Counted from the first letter of the stretch, positions 36,485-47,129 are shown. The stretch is DNA of 64,000 nucleotides from Colwellia sp. (GCA_002733765.1 NVWU01000014.1:4608-68607), one strand, 5' to 3'. Notes: generated by a model not told the origin, from the sequence alone. Translations and numbers: made by a program.

Positions 36485-37969
36485 TTATTTATCCAAACCA
36501 CCCATGCATAAGTATTTAATTTCTAGGTAATCGTCTAAGCCGTATTTTGAGCCTTCTCGGCCGTTACCCGATTGTTTTACACCGCCAAATGGGGCCGCGG
36601 CGTTAGAAATAATGCCTTCATTGATGCCGATCATGCCAAACTCAAGGCCTTCAGCAACTCGCCAAACTGTTCCAATATCACGAGAATAGAAGTACGCCGC
36701 TAAGCCGTACTCTGTATCATTAGCAAGTTCAATCGCTTCTTCTTCTGTTTCAAAAGCAATAATAGGTGATACCGGACCAAAAATTTCATTGGCTGCAATT
36801 GCCATATCATTGGTAACGCCGGTCAAAATTGTTGGCTGATAAAAAAGCTCTCCAACTTCTGAACGCTGTCCGCCAAAGGCAATTTTTGCACCTGCTTTGA
36901 CAGAATCAGCAACAAGTTTCTCAACATCACAAACCGCTTTATCTGAAATCATTGGTCCAAGATCTACGCCTGTGGATAAGCCATCACCGAGGTGTAATTC
37001 AGCCACGGCATTTTTGAATTTTTCAGTAAATTCTGCTAATACGCCTTGTTGTACCAGAATACGATTGGTACAAACACAGGTTTGACCTGCATTACGGTAT
37101 TTAGAAATAACGGCACCTTGTACTGCTGCGTCTATGTCGGCATCGTTAAAGACAATAAAGGGGGCATTACCACCTAACTCCATTGATACTTTTTTCACGG
37201 TTGTTGCACATTGAGTCAATAATAATTTACCAACGCCGGTCGAACCGGTAAAAGTGAATTTTGCAACATCTGGATGTTGAGTTAATACTTCTCCCATTCC
37301 TCTGGCGTTATTACCAACAACAACATTAAATACACCAGCAGGAATACCTGCACGCTCTGCTAATTCAGCCATCGCTAATGCCGATAATGGTGTTGATTCA
37401 GACGGTCTAACAACAAAGGTACAGCCTGCTGCTAATGCAGCAGCAGCTTTACGGGCAATCATCGCATTGGGAAAGTTCCATGGCGTAATAGAGGCAACCA
37501 CACCAACCGGTTGCTTAATTACAATGATCTTTTTATCGCTCGAAAGTGCAGGGATAGTATCACCATAAATGCGCTTACCTTCTTCAGCAAACCATTCTAA
37601 AAATGCTGCACCATAAGCAATCTCACCTTTAGCTTCTGCTAACGGTTTGCCTTGCTCTAATGTTAATATACGCCCTAAGTCATCTTGATTTTCCATCACT
37701 AAATTAAACCAATTACGTAACAAGGTTGCCCGTTCATTTGCTGATTTAGCTGACCACATTTTTAATGCACCTTTGGCAGCAGAGACCGCTAATTCAGTTT
37801 CTGCTACATCGGCATTGCTCACTTGAGCAACAACTTCTCCAGTGGCTGGGTTAGTTACTGCAAACTGAGCTTCACTGCTATGCCAACTGCCGTTAATATA
37901 TGAAAATGGTTTGATAAGCTGGCTGTCTTTTATGCCCGCGGCGGCTAGATCACAAGTAACTTTAGTCAT
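36485..37969 (-). CDS. gabD: Succinate-semialdehyde dehydrogenase GabD
   Basis: This 494-residue aldehyde dehydrogenase has SITPWNFPNAMIARK, FTGSTGVGKLL, MELGGNAPFIVF, the catalytic Cys in AGQTCVCTNRI and PFGGVKQSGNGREG. The CVCTNR motif is typical of NADP-type GabD. It oxidises succinate semialdehyde to succinate, so GABA carbon enters the TCA cycle. Divergent from the LysR regulator with about 105 bp between, which may regulate it. Confidence 0.9.
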   Translation of the reverse strand: MTKVTCDLAAAGIKDSQLIKPFSYINGSWHSSEAQFAVTNPATGEVVAQVSNADVAETELAVSAAKGALKMWSAKSANERATLLRNWFNLVMENQDDLGRILTLEQGKPLAEAKGEIAYGAAFLEWFAEEGKRIYGDTIPALSSDKKIIVIKQPVGVVASITPWNFPNAMIARKAAAALAAGCTFVVRPSESTPLSALAMAELAERAGIPAGVFNVVVGNNARGMGEVLTQHPDVAKFTFTGSTGVGKLLLTQCATTVKKVSMELGGNAPFIVFNDADIDAAVQGAVISKYRNAGQTCVCTNRILVQQGVLAEFTEKFKNAVAELHLGDGLSTGVDLGPMISDKAVCDVEKLVADSVKAGAKIAFGGQRSEVGELFYQPTILTGVTNDMAIAANEIFGPVSPIIAFETEEEAIELANDTEYGLAAYFYSRDIGTVWRVAEGLEFGMIGINEGIISNAAAPFGGVKQSGNGREGSKYGLDDYLEIKYLCMGGLDK

Positions 37970-38074
37970 GGTTTTATCTCGATAATTAGTTAATAAACGA
38001 TAGTTGTATTGAAACCTAGTTTTAAATCAGGTTAAATACAAAACAATAAACCTTTAGTTTGAAGTAAACCAAAC

Positions 38075-38998
38075 ATGTATAAGCATTCAATTATTCCTAA
38101 GCCTGTTAATGAATATGATTTACGTTTGCTGCGTATTTTTATTTCGGTCGTTGAACACGGAGGATTTTCATCCGCCGCTAATGCTTTAGGGATAACGCGT
38201 TCAACTATTAGTGTGCATATGTCTAATTTAGAAACTCGCATGAAATTAAAATTGTGTTTACGCGGCAGAGGCGGATTTTCTTTAACTGAGGATGGTCAGG
38301 CCGTTTACCAAGCGGTACTTGATTTGTTTGCCACAATGGATGATTTTTCTTTATTAATTGATAGTTTAGGCAGTGAATTAAGTGGTGAATTAGTTATTTT
38401 GTGTGCCGATCAACTTGATGAAAACAAGCAGCATAAAATGGCGAAAGTCATTAAAAAAATTAATGAGGCTTCGCCTAATTTACATATAGTGCTAGACGGG
38501 GACTCTATCTCAAATATAGAGAAATCTTTACTCAAAGATAAAGCTCATATCGGTTTATTCCCAAGTTATCAACAAATAGAAGGGTTAAAATATCAACCGT
38601 TATTTAGCGAATCCATTTATCTATGCTGTGGGAAGCTACACCCATTTTTTAATCAAGTCGATACTGCTATATCTGAAGACAAATTAGGTGAAGCTGCTGC
38701 GATACATCCAGGCATCAATATAGATTTAGCCGGGAAACAACAATTAGAAAAACTTAACTTAGCAGCAAAGTCTTATCAATTTGATACTCGTAAAGCCATG
38801 ATTTTATCTGGTTGCTATATCGGTTATATGCAACAAAGCTTTATACAAGCAGAGCTAAACCGTGGCGATATGAGAATAATAAAGCCGAGTAGTCATTATT
38901 ATCAATTTAGATTATCTTTAGTGAGTAAAAAAATACCGAGAGAAAATAAAAAAGTTGAGTTATTAACGGATGTATTTTCTCAAGTGTTTGCGTTGTAA
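38075..38998 (+). CDS. LysR-family transcriptional regulator
   Basis: This 307-residue LysR-type protein has its winged helix-turn-helix in the first 70 residues (LRIFISVVEHGGFSSAANAL, ITRSTISVHMSNLETR), then a periplasmic-binding-like effector domain. Divergent orientation to gabD suggests it controls the gabD-gabT-aminotransferase genes in response to GABA or a related compound. The LysR subgroup cannot be fixed from the sequence. Confidence 0.85.
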   Translation: MYKHSIIPKPVNEYDLRLLRIFISVVEHGGFSSAANALGITRSTISVHMSNLETRMKLKLCLRGRGGFSLTEDGQAVYQAVLDLFATMDDFSLLIDSLGSELSGELVILCADQLDENKQHKMAKVIKKINEASPNLHIVLDGDSISNIEKSLLKDKAHIGLFPSYQQIEGLKYQPLFSESIYLCCGKLHPFFNQVDTAISEDKLGEAAAIHPGINIDLAGKQQLEKLNLAAKSYQFDTRKAMILSGCYIGYMQQSFIQAELNRGDMRIIKPSSHYYQFRLSLVSKKIPRENKKVELLTDVFSQVFAL

Positions 38999-39195
38999 AA
39001 CTTTAGTTAACAATTGGTATTAGACTCTCTCAATCGATTGGTTCAGATAAATTTTATGCAAATATCCAATCGCTATTTTCTGCCCTAGTAGATTTTGATA
39101 AATTAGCGGTATGATAAATTATAATTATTTTTCTAAGGTGCATTTAGCGCCCAAAACCGTAGAACGGTCATGGGAAGCGCTGAAGGATATTGGAA

Positions 39196-40113
39196 CTAAT
39201 TTTTATTTGCGACTATATGTAGCATTTCTAACGCTATTGTTGCCCCAGCTAAAGAGGTTATTTCAGAGTTATCATATGCGGGTGCTACTTCCATCAAATC
39301 CATCGCAATGATGTTTAAGCCAGATAAAGCACGTATTATTTGTAATACTCGAACGCTTGTTAAGCCCCCAGAAACCGGCGTACCAGTACCCGGTGCAAAA
39401 GCAGGGTCTAGGCAATCAATATCAACGCTTAAATAAACAGGTGTTTCACCAACAGTTTTACGAATAGCTTTGACTATTTCCTCCACACTTTGGTTATTTG
39501 CCTGCTCAGCATTAATGACTTTAAAGGGATGGTTACTATAGTTATAAGCGGTTCTAATACCAATTTGAATGGTTTTGTCAGCGTCAATTAGTCCTTCACG
39601 TGGGGCATGATGAAACATGGTGCCGTGGTCAAAGGATAACTCGCCATAATCATTATCGGTATGCGCATCAAAATGGATCAAGGCAAGTTTACCGTGATGT
39701 TTATGTGCTGCACGCAATAGTGGGAGAGTAATAAAGTGATCCCCGCCAAAAGTAAGTAATATTTTTTTGGCAGAAAATATTTTATAAGCTTCATTTTCAA
39801 CTGATGTCATCATACTTTCACTATTGCCAACATTAAAAGATAAGTCACCGTAATCTATAACATTTAATTTATCAGCTAAGCAAAAGGTCCAAGGCCAACG
39901 CTTTTCTTCCCAACGCAATTGGGCCGAAGCCTGTCGTATACCATTAGGTCCATATCGAGAACCGGAGCGGCCTGTTGTAGCTAAGTCATATGGAACACCC
40001 ATCACTACCGCATCAACGGCATCCGATAAATCTCGGCTAAGAGGTAAGCCCATATAAGTAAAAATATTAGCAAAAGTATTTGTTTCTTCTTTTAAAAATT
40101 GATTATTAAACAT
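39196..40113 (-). CDS. speB: Agmatinase (ureohydrolase family)
   Basis: This 305-residue arginase/agmatinase-family enzyme has the Mn ligands in GGDHFIT, HFDAHTDNDYG and SVDIDCLDPAFAPGTGTP. It would hydrolyse agmatine to putrescine and urea, feeding the putrescine genes nearby. Guanidinobutyrase is an alternative given its position among GABA genes, since it yields GABA directly. It is monocistronic on the minus strand. Confidence 0.8.
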   Translation of the reverse strand: MFNNQFLKEETNTFANIFTYMGLPLSRDLSDAVDAVVMGVPYDLATTGRSGSRYGPNGIRQASAQLRWEEKRWPWTFCLADKLNVIDYGDLSFNVGNSESMMTSVENEAYKIFSAKKILLTFGGDHFITLPLLRAAHKHHGKLALIHFDAHTDNDYGELSFDHGTMFHHAPREGLIDADKTIQIGIRTAYNYSNHPFKVINAEQANNQSVEEIVKAIRKTVGETPVYLSVDIDCLDPAFAPGTGTPVSGGLTSVRVLQIIRALSGLNIIAMDLMEVAPAYDNSEITSLAGATIALEMLHIVANKN

Positions 40114-40489
40114 TTTATATTCCTAATTTTTTAAGTATATCAACGTTAAAGTCGTGGCTATAACGCCAACTTCTGTGATGTTTTGTGCCTGTTTTATACG
40201 GTAATTTCAATCCTTTCAATTTCGTCACAGTAGGAATAGAGCCTTACTGTTGATATTATCGTTAATGCGATAGTTGCTTTAGCAAAAATCAGATTTGTTT
40301 TCACAATCAATTTCCAAAGGCTATCGTGGTAATATCCATCATTCAGTTATCACTGATTTTATATTTCAAGGTGCTTTTAATAGCTAAAACAATTATTGCA
40401 GCTTTAGCTGAATTTGTTTATCCCCTAAAAAGGGGACAGACTTGTTTGGTAAAATTACTAGAATAGTCAATTGGGAAAGCATTAATCTT
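40114..40489. other. Intergenic region between agmatinase and luxR genes
   Basis: No gene is seen. It holds a CCCCT-AAAA-AGGGG hairpin (40422-40435) whose right arm forms AGGGGA, a strong ribosome-binding site for a TTG at 40442 that opens the same frame as the LuxR gene. That raises a possible alternative start for LuxR with its binding site hidden in a hairpin. Confidence 0.4.
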
Positions 40490-41317
40490 ATGAGTAGTAT
40501 TAATAACTCAATGCGGTGGTATAAAACTCTTGCTTCAGTTGTTGAAAAGAACTTTAATTCGGTTGCCATGGCCGAATTATTAAAGGGCTTAGAGCACCTG
40601 ATTCATGGCAGCAGTGGTTTAATTACAATTTTTCCTGCATATCAGTCGCCGCAAACAACTCATCATCGACTATTAGCCAATGAAGATCCTATCTCTCAGG
40701 TAGAACTTTATGACAGTGGTGCTTACTTACTAGATCCTTTTTACCGCATCGCGTTCGATAAAAAAGCAGAGGGAGCTTTTACTATTAAGGATGTTTCACC
40801 AGAAGATTTTGAAGCGTCAGAATATTATAATTTATTTTATAAAAAGTTAGGGCTTTCGGATGAAATTTGTATTTTATTTCAGTTCGATGATAGTAGCATC
40901 ATTAGTATTTCTTTGGTTAGACATATAGATGAAGAACCTTTTAGCAAGAACAACATCGAGCAACTTAATACGGTTTATCCTCTTATTAAAAGTATTTTGA
41001 CTGAATGGCGTAAGTATTTAACTCAGCCAGAGGCGCCCAATCTCGAATATCAATTAGATAACGCGTTAGTTAAATTTGGTAGCTCGGTACTAACGCCCAG
41101 AGAAGGAGTAATATTACATTTAATATTACATGGCTATTCGATTAAAACTATTGCTGAAAAATTAGAAAACAGTCTTGAAACCATTAAACATCACCGTAAG
41201 AAAATTTATATTAAACTAGATGTTAGCTCTCAATCTGAATTGTTTTACTTGTTTATCGCTTCTTTAAAAGCGATGCCAGAAGGAGCAATAGGGGATCCAT
41301 TAACCTTTTTAGATTAA
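40490..41317 (+). CDS. LuxR-family transcriptional regulator
   Basis: This protein of about 276 residues has a C-terminal LuxR helix-turn-helix (TPREGVILHLILHGYSIKTIAEKLENSLETIKHHRKKIYIKL) after an N-terminal domain of about 190 residues that I do not recognise as an autoinducer-binding domain. I place the start at the ATG at 40490; the TTG at 40442 with a good Shine-Dalgarno is an alternative. Gene order next to glutaryl-CoA dehydrogenase suggests control of that gene. Confidence 0.8.
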   Translation: MSSINNSMRWYKTLASVVEKNFNSVAMAELLKGLEHLIHGSSGLITIFPAYQSPQTTHHRLLANEDPISQVELYDSGAYLLDPFYRIAFDKKAEGAFTIKDVSPEDFEASEYYNLFYKKLGLSDEICILFQFDDSSIISISLVRHIDEEPFSKNNIEQLNTVYPLIKSILTEWRKYLTQPEAPNLEYQLDNALVKFGSSVLTPREGVILHLILHGYSIKTIAEKLENSLETIKHHRKKIYIKLDVSSQSELFYLFIASLKAMPEGAIGDPLTFLD

Positions 41318-41471
41318 TACTGTTTAGTGAAAGCGGAGAAGTTAGATTGTTATCGCGCTTTGGTGACGTTACATGAATATATTTAGCATCATACTGCGCT
41401 GACGGGCGCCATTGAAAAGGGTAACTGTCAGCGTTAGGTATAATGAATACAGGGTAGTTTAACTCAGCTTA

Positions 41472-42656
41472 TTAACAGAATGCTTGTAAACCCGTTTGCG
41501 CCCGACCGAGTATTAAACCATGTACATCGTAAGTCCCTTCATAGGTATTGACTGTTTCTAAATTAACCATATGACGAATAACATGAAATTCATCTGAAAT
41601 ACCGTTACCACCGTGCATGTCACGCGCCATGCGAGCAATATCAAGTGACTTACCACAGTTATTGCGTTTTACCATTGATATCATTGCTGGCTCCCATTTT
41701 TTGGTATCAATAATACGGCCAACGCGTAGCGATGCCTGTAAGCCTAACGATATTTCAGTTTGCATATTAGCGAGTTTAGTTTGGAATAACTGCGTTTGTG
41801 CAAGTGGTCGATTAAATTGAATACGATCTAAACCGTACTGACGAGCAGCATGCCAACAGAATTCGGCACTGCCCAGAGCACCCCAAGAAATACCATATCT
41901 AGCCATATTTAAACAACCAAAGGGACCGACTAAACCACGTACTTCAGGAAACATATTCTCTTTGGGTACAAACACATTATCCATTACGATTTCACCCGTG
42001 ATGGATGCACGTAAAGACATTTTACCCTCAATTTTTGGTGCGGATAAACCCTTCATGCCTTTTTCTAAAACAAAACCACAAATTTGATTTCCTTCGGCTT
42101 CATTTTTTGCCCATACAACAAATACATCGGCAATAGGTGAATTAGTTATCCACATTTTTGTCCCTGATAAACGATAACCACCGGCTACTTTTTTAGCGCG
42201 AGTGAGCATACTTGCTGGATCAGAGCCTGACCCAGGCTCTGTTAAACCGAAACAACCAATGTATTCACCTGTGGCAAGCTTTGGCAAATATTTTTCTTTT
42301 TGCTCCGTGGTGCCGTACGTATTAATAGGGTGCATAACTAATGAAGACTGCACGCTCATTGCACTTCGATAACCACTGTCGACACGTTCTACTTCACGAG
42401 CGACTAAACCATAACTTACGTAGTTAACACCTGAACAACCGTAACCATTAATCGTTGATCCTAATAATCCAAGCTCACCAAATTGACGCATGATATTTGG
42501 ATCAAAGTTTTCGTTACGATTCGCCATTAATATACCCGGCATTAATTCTTCTTGGCAAAAGGTATGTGCCATATCACGGACCATTCGCTCATCTTCTGAT
42601 AATTGGTCGTTAAGTAAAAGTATGTCATCCCAATTGGTTAGTACTGAATTTGTCAT
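41472..42656 (-). CDS. gcdH: Glutaryl-CoA dehydrogenase
   Basis: This 394-residue FAD acyl-CoA dehydrogenase matches GcdH. Seen: [45 protein letters not shown], and the catalytic Glu in [22 protein letters not shown]. It oxidatively decarboxylates glutaryl-CoA to crotonyl-CoA in lysine/cadaverine or aromatic breakdown. It is convergent with the LuxR gene with 155 bp between. Confidence 0.85.
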   Translation of the reverse strand: MTNSVLTNWDDILLLNDQLSEDERMVRDMAHTFCQEELMPGILMANRNENFDPNIMRQFGELGLLGSTINGYGCSGVNYVSYGLVAREVERVDSGYRSAMSVQSSLVMHPINTYGTTEQKEKYLPKLATGEYIGCFGLTEPGSGSDPASMLTRAKKVAGGYRLSGTKMWITNSPIADVFVVWAKNEAEGNQICGFVLEKGMKGLSAPKIEGKMSLRASITGEIVMDNVFVPKENMFPEVRGLVGPFGCLNMARYGISWGALGSAEFCWHAARQYGLDRIQFNRPLAQTQLFQTKLANMQTEISLGLQASLRVGRIIDTKKWEPAMISMVKRNNCGKSLDIARMARDMHGGNGISDEFHVIRHMVNLETVNTYEGTYDVHGLILGRAQTGLQAFC

Positions 42657-42751
42657 GTTATTCCTCTATTATAAGTCATTGGTATTTTTAAAGTATTACC
42701 AGATTGCCTACCTGCGACACATACTAACGCTAGGCTGATATAGTTCAAATA

Positions 42752-43010
42752 TCATTTTTCGGTATTTAATTTGTCGGCTTTGAACCCCCGTACAGTTGAA
42801 TTAATTGAATCACAAGGGCATGTACTTACGAAAGCCCTGCTTGTCCATACATCTAATTCAATCGATTTTTCACCTCGATTAGTGACAATATAATAAGCTG
42901 ATTCAATGATATCATCACCCTTTTTATTGTTCTCATTAGGGAGAACCCAGTGATGGGTGTTATCTCCTTTCTCAGCTCGCTTGGGTATAAAATACCAATA
43001 AATATGTGTT
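42752..43010 (-). pseudogene. Possible gene remnant (about 80 codons without a start)
   Basis: The minus strand carries an open frame ending at 42752 that reads like protein (for example WVLPNENNKKGDDIIESAYY and SIELDVWTSRAFVSTCPCD). It has no usable start codon: a stop lies just upstream of about 43013. An ATG-starting short frame (MNTYLLVFYTQAS) lies in a neighbouring phase, which would fit a frameshift. I do not recognise the protein. The remainder of 42657-43202 holds a candidate regulatory 16-mer at 43122-43137. Confidence 0.3.
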
Positions 43011-43202
43011 CATTTTAAATGGCCTAAATTAACTAAGTCAACTTTAAAAAAAATAACTGAATGATTTTTAATATAATCATTTTATAACCTCATTGAAGTA
43101 TTATTTACAACATAAAATTAATATTTATTGATGTTTTGGCTGTTATTGTTTATTTTATCTAACACTGTGGTTATTTAAAATAAGTGATAAGGCAACGTGT
43201 TT

Positions 43203-44621
43203 ATGAAGAATTTACGCCATTTTTATATTAACGGACAATGGGTAGCCCCAGAAAACCCGAAGGAATTTATCGTTGAAAACCCTTCAACGGAAAATCAAAT
43301 TGGTGTTATTTCTCTCGGGTCTACTATCGATGTTGATAAAGCGGTTACCGCGGCTAGAAATGCATTTACTCATTATGCTTTTAGTTCAAGAGAAGAGCGT
43401 ATTGCTTTATTAGAGAAGCTATTAAGTGCCTATATGAATCGTTATGATGAAATGGCACAGGCAATTTCCCAAGAAATGGGAGCACCTATTGATTTTGCCA
43501 TGTCTGCTCAGGCAGATTGTGGCCGAGGTCATATTCAAACGGCGTTAGATGCTTTAAAGACTTTTGAATTTGAGCATACTTCAGGAAATGCCACCATAAC
43601 TCATGAGCCGATAGGCGTTTGTGGATTTATTACGCCGTGGAACTGGCCTATTAATCAAATTGTTTGCAAAGTTGCGCCTGCATTGGCCACAGGTTGCACT
43701 GTGGTTTTAAAACCGAGTGAAATAGCGCCGTTATCGGCCCATGTTTTTGCCAAAATAATTGATGATGCCGGTTATCCAGCAGGCGTTTTTAATCTGGTTA
43801 ACGGTGATGGAATGGGCGTTGGCTCTGCCATATCGTCTCACCAAGATATAGATATGGTTTCTTTTACTGGCTCAACTAGAGCAGGCTCCTTAATTTCGAA
43901 ATCTGCAGCAGATACGGTGAAACGAGTCGCATTAGAATTAGGCGGTAAATCACCCAACATTATATTTGACGATGTAGACTTAGAAACTATCGTGACCAAA
44001 GGTGTGGTTGGTTGTATGGAAAATACTGGCCAGTCATGTAATGCACCAACACGTATGCTCGTGCAAGAGTCAGTTTATGATGAGGCTGTAAAAATAGCGA
44101 CTCGTGTTGCTAATAATATAAAAGTTGATAGTGCTGATAAGTCAGGTAATCACATTGGGCCATTAGTTAGCAAAGCGCATTTTGATAAAGTACAAAGCAT
44201 GATCAAAGCAGCAGTAGAAGCTGGCGCTAAATTATCCGCTGGCGGACTCGGCAAGCCTGAAGGACTTGAAGTGGGTCATTTCACCAAACCAACAATATTT
44301 TCAAATGTGTGCAATAAAATGAACATTGCTCAAGAGGAAGTATTTGGCCCTGTTCTGGTGATCATTCCATTTAAAGATGAACAAGAAGCTATTACCTTAG
44401 CCAACGACTCCCCTTATGGTTTAGCGGCCTATATTAATACTGCAGATGAAACAAAAGCGAGCCGTGTTGCAAGGCAAATAAGAGCGGGCATGGTAAGGAT
44501 TAATTGGGCTTCACATCATTACACCTCTCCGTTTGGTGGCTATAAACAATCAGGAAACGGTCGTGAATGGGGGGTATATGGCTTTGATGATTATTTAGAA
44601 ATTAAAGCCACCAGTCGTTAG
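43203..44621 (+). CDS. NAD(P)-dependent aldehyde dehydrogenase, candidate PuuC
   Basis: This protein of about 472 residues has GFITPWNWPINQIVCK, FTGSTRAGSLI, LELGGKSPNIIFDD, the catalytic Cys in NTGQSCNAPTR, and PFGGYKQSGNGREWG. Located upstream of the putrescine transporter and near puuA/puuB, it probably oxidises gamma-glutamyl-gamma-aminobutyraldehyde or 4-aminobutanal. Its motifs are of a broader ALDH subgroup, not clearly those of E. coli PuuC. The ATG at 43203 is preferred to a GTG at 43197. Confidence 0.82.
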   Translation: MKNLRHFYINGQWVAPENPKEFIVENPSTENQIGVISLGSTIDVDKAVTAARNAFTHYAFSSREERIALLEKLLSAYMNRYDEMAQAISQEMGAPIDFAMSAQADCGRGHIQTALDALKTFEFEHTSGNATITHEPIGVCGFITPWNWPINQIVCKVAPALATGCTVVLKPSEIAPLSAHVFAKIIDDAGYPAGVFNLVNGDGMGVGSAISSHQDIDMVSFTGSTRAGSLISKSAADTVKRVALELGGKSPNIIFDDVDLETIVTKGVVGCMENTGQSCNAPTRMLVQESVYDEAVKIATRVANNIKVDSADKSGNHIGPLVSKAHFDKVQSMIKAAVEAGAKLSAGGLGKPEGLEVGHFTKPTIFSNVCNKMNIAQEEVFGPVLVIIPFKDEQEAITLANDSPYGLAAYINTADETKASRVARQIRAGMVRINWASHHYTSPFGGYKQSGNGREWGVYGFDDYLEIKATSR

Positions 44622-44790
44622 TTTATAAAATTTCTATTGGGCTTTAAATACAGCTAAAGGGCTATTGATTTATTTACTTTACTATGCTTTTATAGGTAAA
44701 GGTTGAAGAATATATTTAACAAAATTATGTCATTCTTCGTATTATGGTAGCTTTACTAAGTAAATAACAAACAAAAATAGGGTGTTAACT

Positions 44791-45876
44791 ATGAAAAAGA
44801 AGAGTGTATTATTAATAACAACAATGCTTGCTTCAATGGCAGTATCGGCATCAGATAGAGTGGTTAATGTTTACAACTGGTCAGATTATATCGATCCAGC
44901 TGCGGTTAAACAATTTGAAAAAGAAACTGGTATCAAAGTTAACTACGATGTTTATGACTCTAATGAAATACTAGAAGCCAAACTGATGGCTGGTGGTTCA
45001 GGTTATGATGTTGTAGTACCAACAGGTTCATTTTTGGAACGACAAGCAAAAGCAGGTATTTACGCACCAATAGATAAAAATAGCCTATCAAATTACAGCA
45101 ACATTGATAAATCAATGGCAAGTAAAATGGCACTACATGACCCAGATAATAAACACGGTGTCCCTTACACATGGGGAACGATTGGGTTAGGTGTTAATCC
45201 TGATATGGTTAAAGCACGCTTAGGTGATGTAAAATTTAATAGCTTAGATTTAATCTTTAAGCCTGAAGTGGCAGCGAAGCTAGCTGATTGTGGTATTGGT
45301 ATATTGGACTCACCTGCTGAAGTGATGGCTATCGCAATGAATTATGAAGGGTTAGATCCTAACTCTGAAGACGGTAAAGATCTTAAAGCAACCAAAGCAA
45401 TGATTAAAAAGGCTCGTCCTCATTATAAATACTTTGACTCAAGTCGCTTAATTTCTGATTTAGCCAATGGTGATATTTGTGTTGCGTTAGGTTATAACGG
45501 CGATATGTTACAAGCAGGTAGCCGTGCAAGCGAAGCTGGACAAGGCGTTAAAGTTGAATACTTTATTCCTAAAGAAGGAACTATTGCTTGGTTCGATATG
45601 ATGGCAATTCCTGCCGATGCGCCACATAAGAAAGAAGCCTATGCCTTTATCAACTACATCTTAAAAGCTGAAACGGGTGCGGGTATTTCTAATTATGTTT
45701 ATTATGCTGTTGCTAATGAAGCTGCGGCTGAGTTTGTTAACGAGGATATTAAATCTAATGTGGGTATTTATCCGGTTGGCGAAACGAAAGAAAAACTATT
45801 TTCTCAACTCGCTCACACTTCTCGTTTTGATCGTAAGTTAACGCGAGCGTGGACACAAATCAAAACAGGTAGATAG
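44791..45876 (+). CDS. potF: Putrescine-binding periplasmic protein PotF
   Basis: This 361-residue protein has an N-terminal signal peptide (KKKSVLLITTMLASMAVSAS). The mature region starts with VVNVYNWSDYIDPAA, and the binding-protein motifs YDVVVPTGSFL and LGYNGDMLQA match PotF/PotD. It captures putrescine or spermidine for the PotGHI transporter encoded just downstream. ATG at 44791 is preferred to GTG at 44782, with AGGG upstream. Confidence 0.88.
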   Translation: MKKKSVLLITTMLASMAVSASDRVVNVYNWSDYIDPAAVKQFEKETGIKVNYDVYDSNEILEAKLMAGGSGYDVVVPTGSFLERQAKAGIYAPIDKNSLSNYSNIDKSMASKMALHDPDNKHGVPYTWGTIGLGVNPDMVKARLGDVKFNSLDLIFKPEVAAKLADCGIGILDSPAEVMAIAMNYEGLDPNSEDGKDLKATKAMIKKARPHYKYFDSSRLISDLANGDICVALGYNGDMLQAGSRASEAGQGVKVEYFIPKEGTIAWFDMMAIPADAPHKKEAYAFINYILKAETGAGISNYVYYAVANEAAAEFVNEDIKSNVGIYPVGETKEKLFSQLAHTSRFDRKLTRAWTQIKTGR

Positions 45877-45998
45877 TTTTTACTTATTGTGCATAAGGGC
45901 ATTAGCTTGCTCTTATGCAATAAAGCATTAATTTACTCTTATTTTTCAGAGTCTACAAAATATCTAAACCCTGTCGAAAATATCCCTAGGAATCTCGA

Positions 45999-47129
45999 AT
46001 GACTCAAGAAACAACAATCCCTCTTTGGAAGCAAGATGGCGCTAAACCTTTTATTCAAATAAAAAACGTAACTAAAAAATTTGGTGAATTTACCGCTGTA
46101 GATAATGTTTCGTTAGATATTTATGAAAATGAATTATTTTGTTTATTAGGGGGATCGGGATCAGGAAAAAGTACTCTGCTAAGGATACTAGCCGGATTTG
46201 AAGAGCTAACTTCTGGTCAGGTACTTATCGATGGCATCGATATGGCTAATATTGAGCCGTGGAATCGTCCGATAAATATGATGTTTCAATCATACGCATT
46301 ATTTCCTCATATGACCGTCGCTAAAAATATAGCTTTTGGCTTAAAGCGCGATAAGGTGCCGAAAAAAGAAATAGAACTACGTGTTGCTGAAATGCTTAGC
46401 ATGATGCAAATAGAAGAGTTTGCTCATAGAAAGCCGGATCAATTATCAGGCGGTCAGCGCCAACGTGTCGCTTTAGCTAGAGCGCTGATCAAACGACCGA
46501 AATTACTTTTACTTGATGAGCCTTTAGGTGCACTAGATAAAAAACTTAGAGAAGAAACTCAATTTGAATTAGTTAATATTCAAGATAAGTTAGGGGTTAC
46601 TTTTATTGTGGTAACTCATGACCAAGAAGAAGCCATGACACTTGCCACCCGCATTGGGGTGATGGGTAATGGTATTATTACCCAAGTAGATGAACCTCGC
46701 GATGTTTATGAATACCCAAGCAGCCGCTTTGTTGCAGAATTTGTTGGCTCTATTAATTTATTCGATGGCCGTATTTATGAAGATGACGTTGAACATGTCA
46801 AAATAAAATCAAAAAAAGCTGGCTGTAACTTTTTTGTTAATCATGGTATTAGCTGTTCCCCTAATCAAAAAGTGACGGTTGCTATTCGACCTGAAAAAAT
46901 GAAAGTCACCCGAAGACAGCCAGATCAGGAATATAACTGTTTATATGGTCAAATTGTCGACATTGCTTATATGGGTAACCTTTCAATATTTAGGGTCAAG
47001 TTAAAAAGTGGTAAAATTGTTCGTGTCACCTTACCTAATCTTGTGAGAGAAAATCGCAATCCATTAACCTGGGATGATTTTGTTTACCTTGCTTGGGATT
47101 ACGACAGTAGCGTGGTATTAACATCATGA
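45999..47129 (+). CDS. potG: Polyamine ABC transporter ATP-binding protein PotG
   Basis: This 376-residue ATPase has Walker A GGSGSGKST (about 50-58), Q-loop MFQSYALFPHMTV, signature LSGGQRQRVALARAL, Walker B LLLLDEPLGALD and a His switch VTHDQEEA. A TOBE-like C-terminal domain (FDGRIYEDD) follows. It energises polyamine import with PotH and PotI. Its stop overlaps potH by 4 bp. Confidence 0.92.
   Translation: MTQETTIPLWKQDGAKPFIQIKNVTKKFGEFTAVDNVSLDIYENELFCLLGGSGSGKSTLLRILAGFEELTSGQVLIDGIDMANIEPWNRPINMMFQSYALFPHMTVAKNIAFGLKRDKVPKKEIELRVAEMLSMMQIEEFAHRKPDQLSGGQRQRVALARALIKRPKLLLLDEPLGALDKKLREETQFELVNIQDKLGVTFIVVTHDQEEAMTLATRIGVMGNGIITQVDEPRDVYEYPSSRFVAEFVGSINLFDGRIYEDDVEHVKIKSKKAGCNFFVNHGISCSPNQKVTVAIRPEKMKVTRRQPDQEYNCLYGQIVDIAYMGNLSIFRVKLKSGKIVRVTLPNLVRENRNPLTWDDFVYLAWDYDSSVVLTS

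Noticed and set aside
39111-39311. Short plus-strand frame at the 3' end of the agmatinase gene
   Set aside because: Half of it overlaps the agmatinase coding sequence and no family is recognised. Its first 30 codons look protein-like but too short to call.
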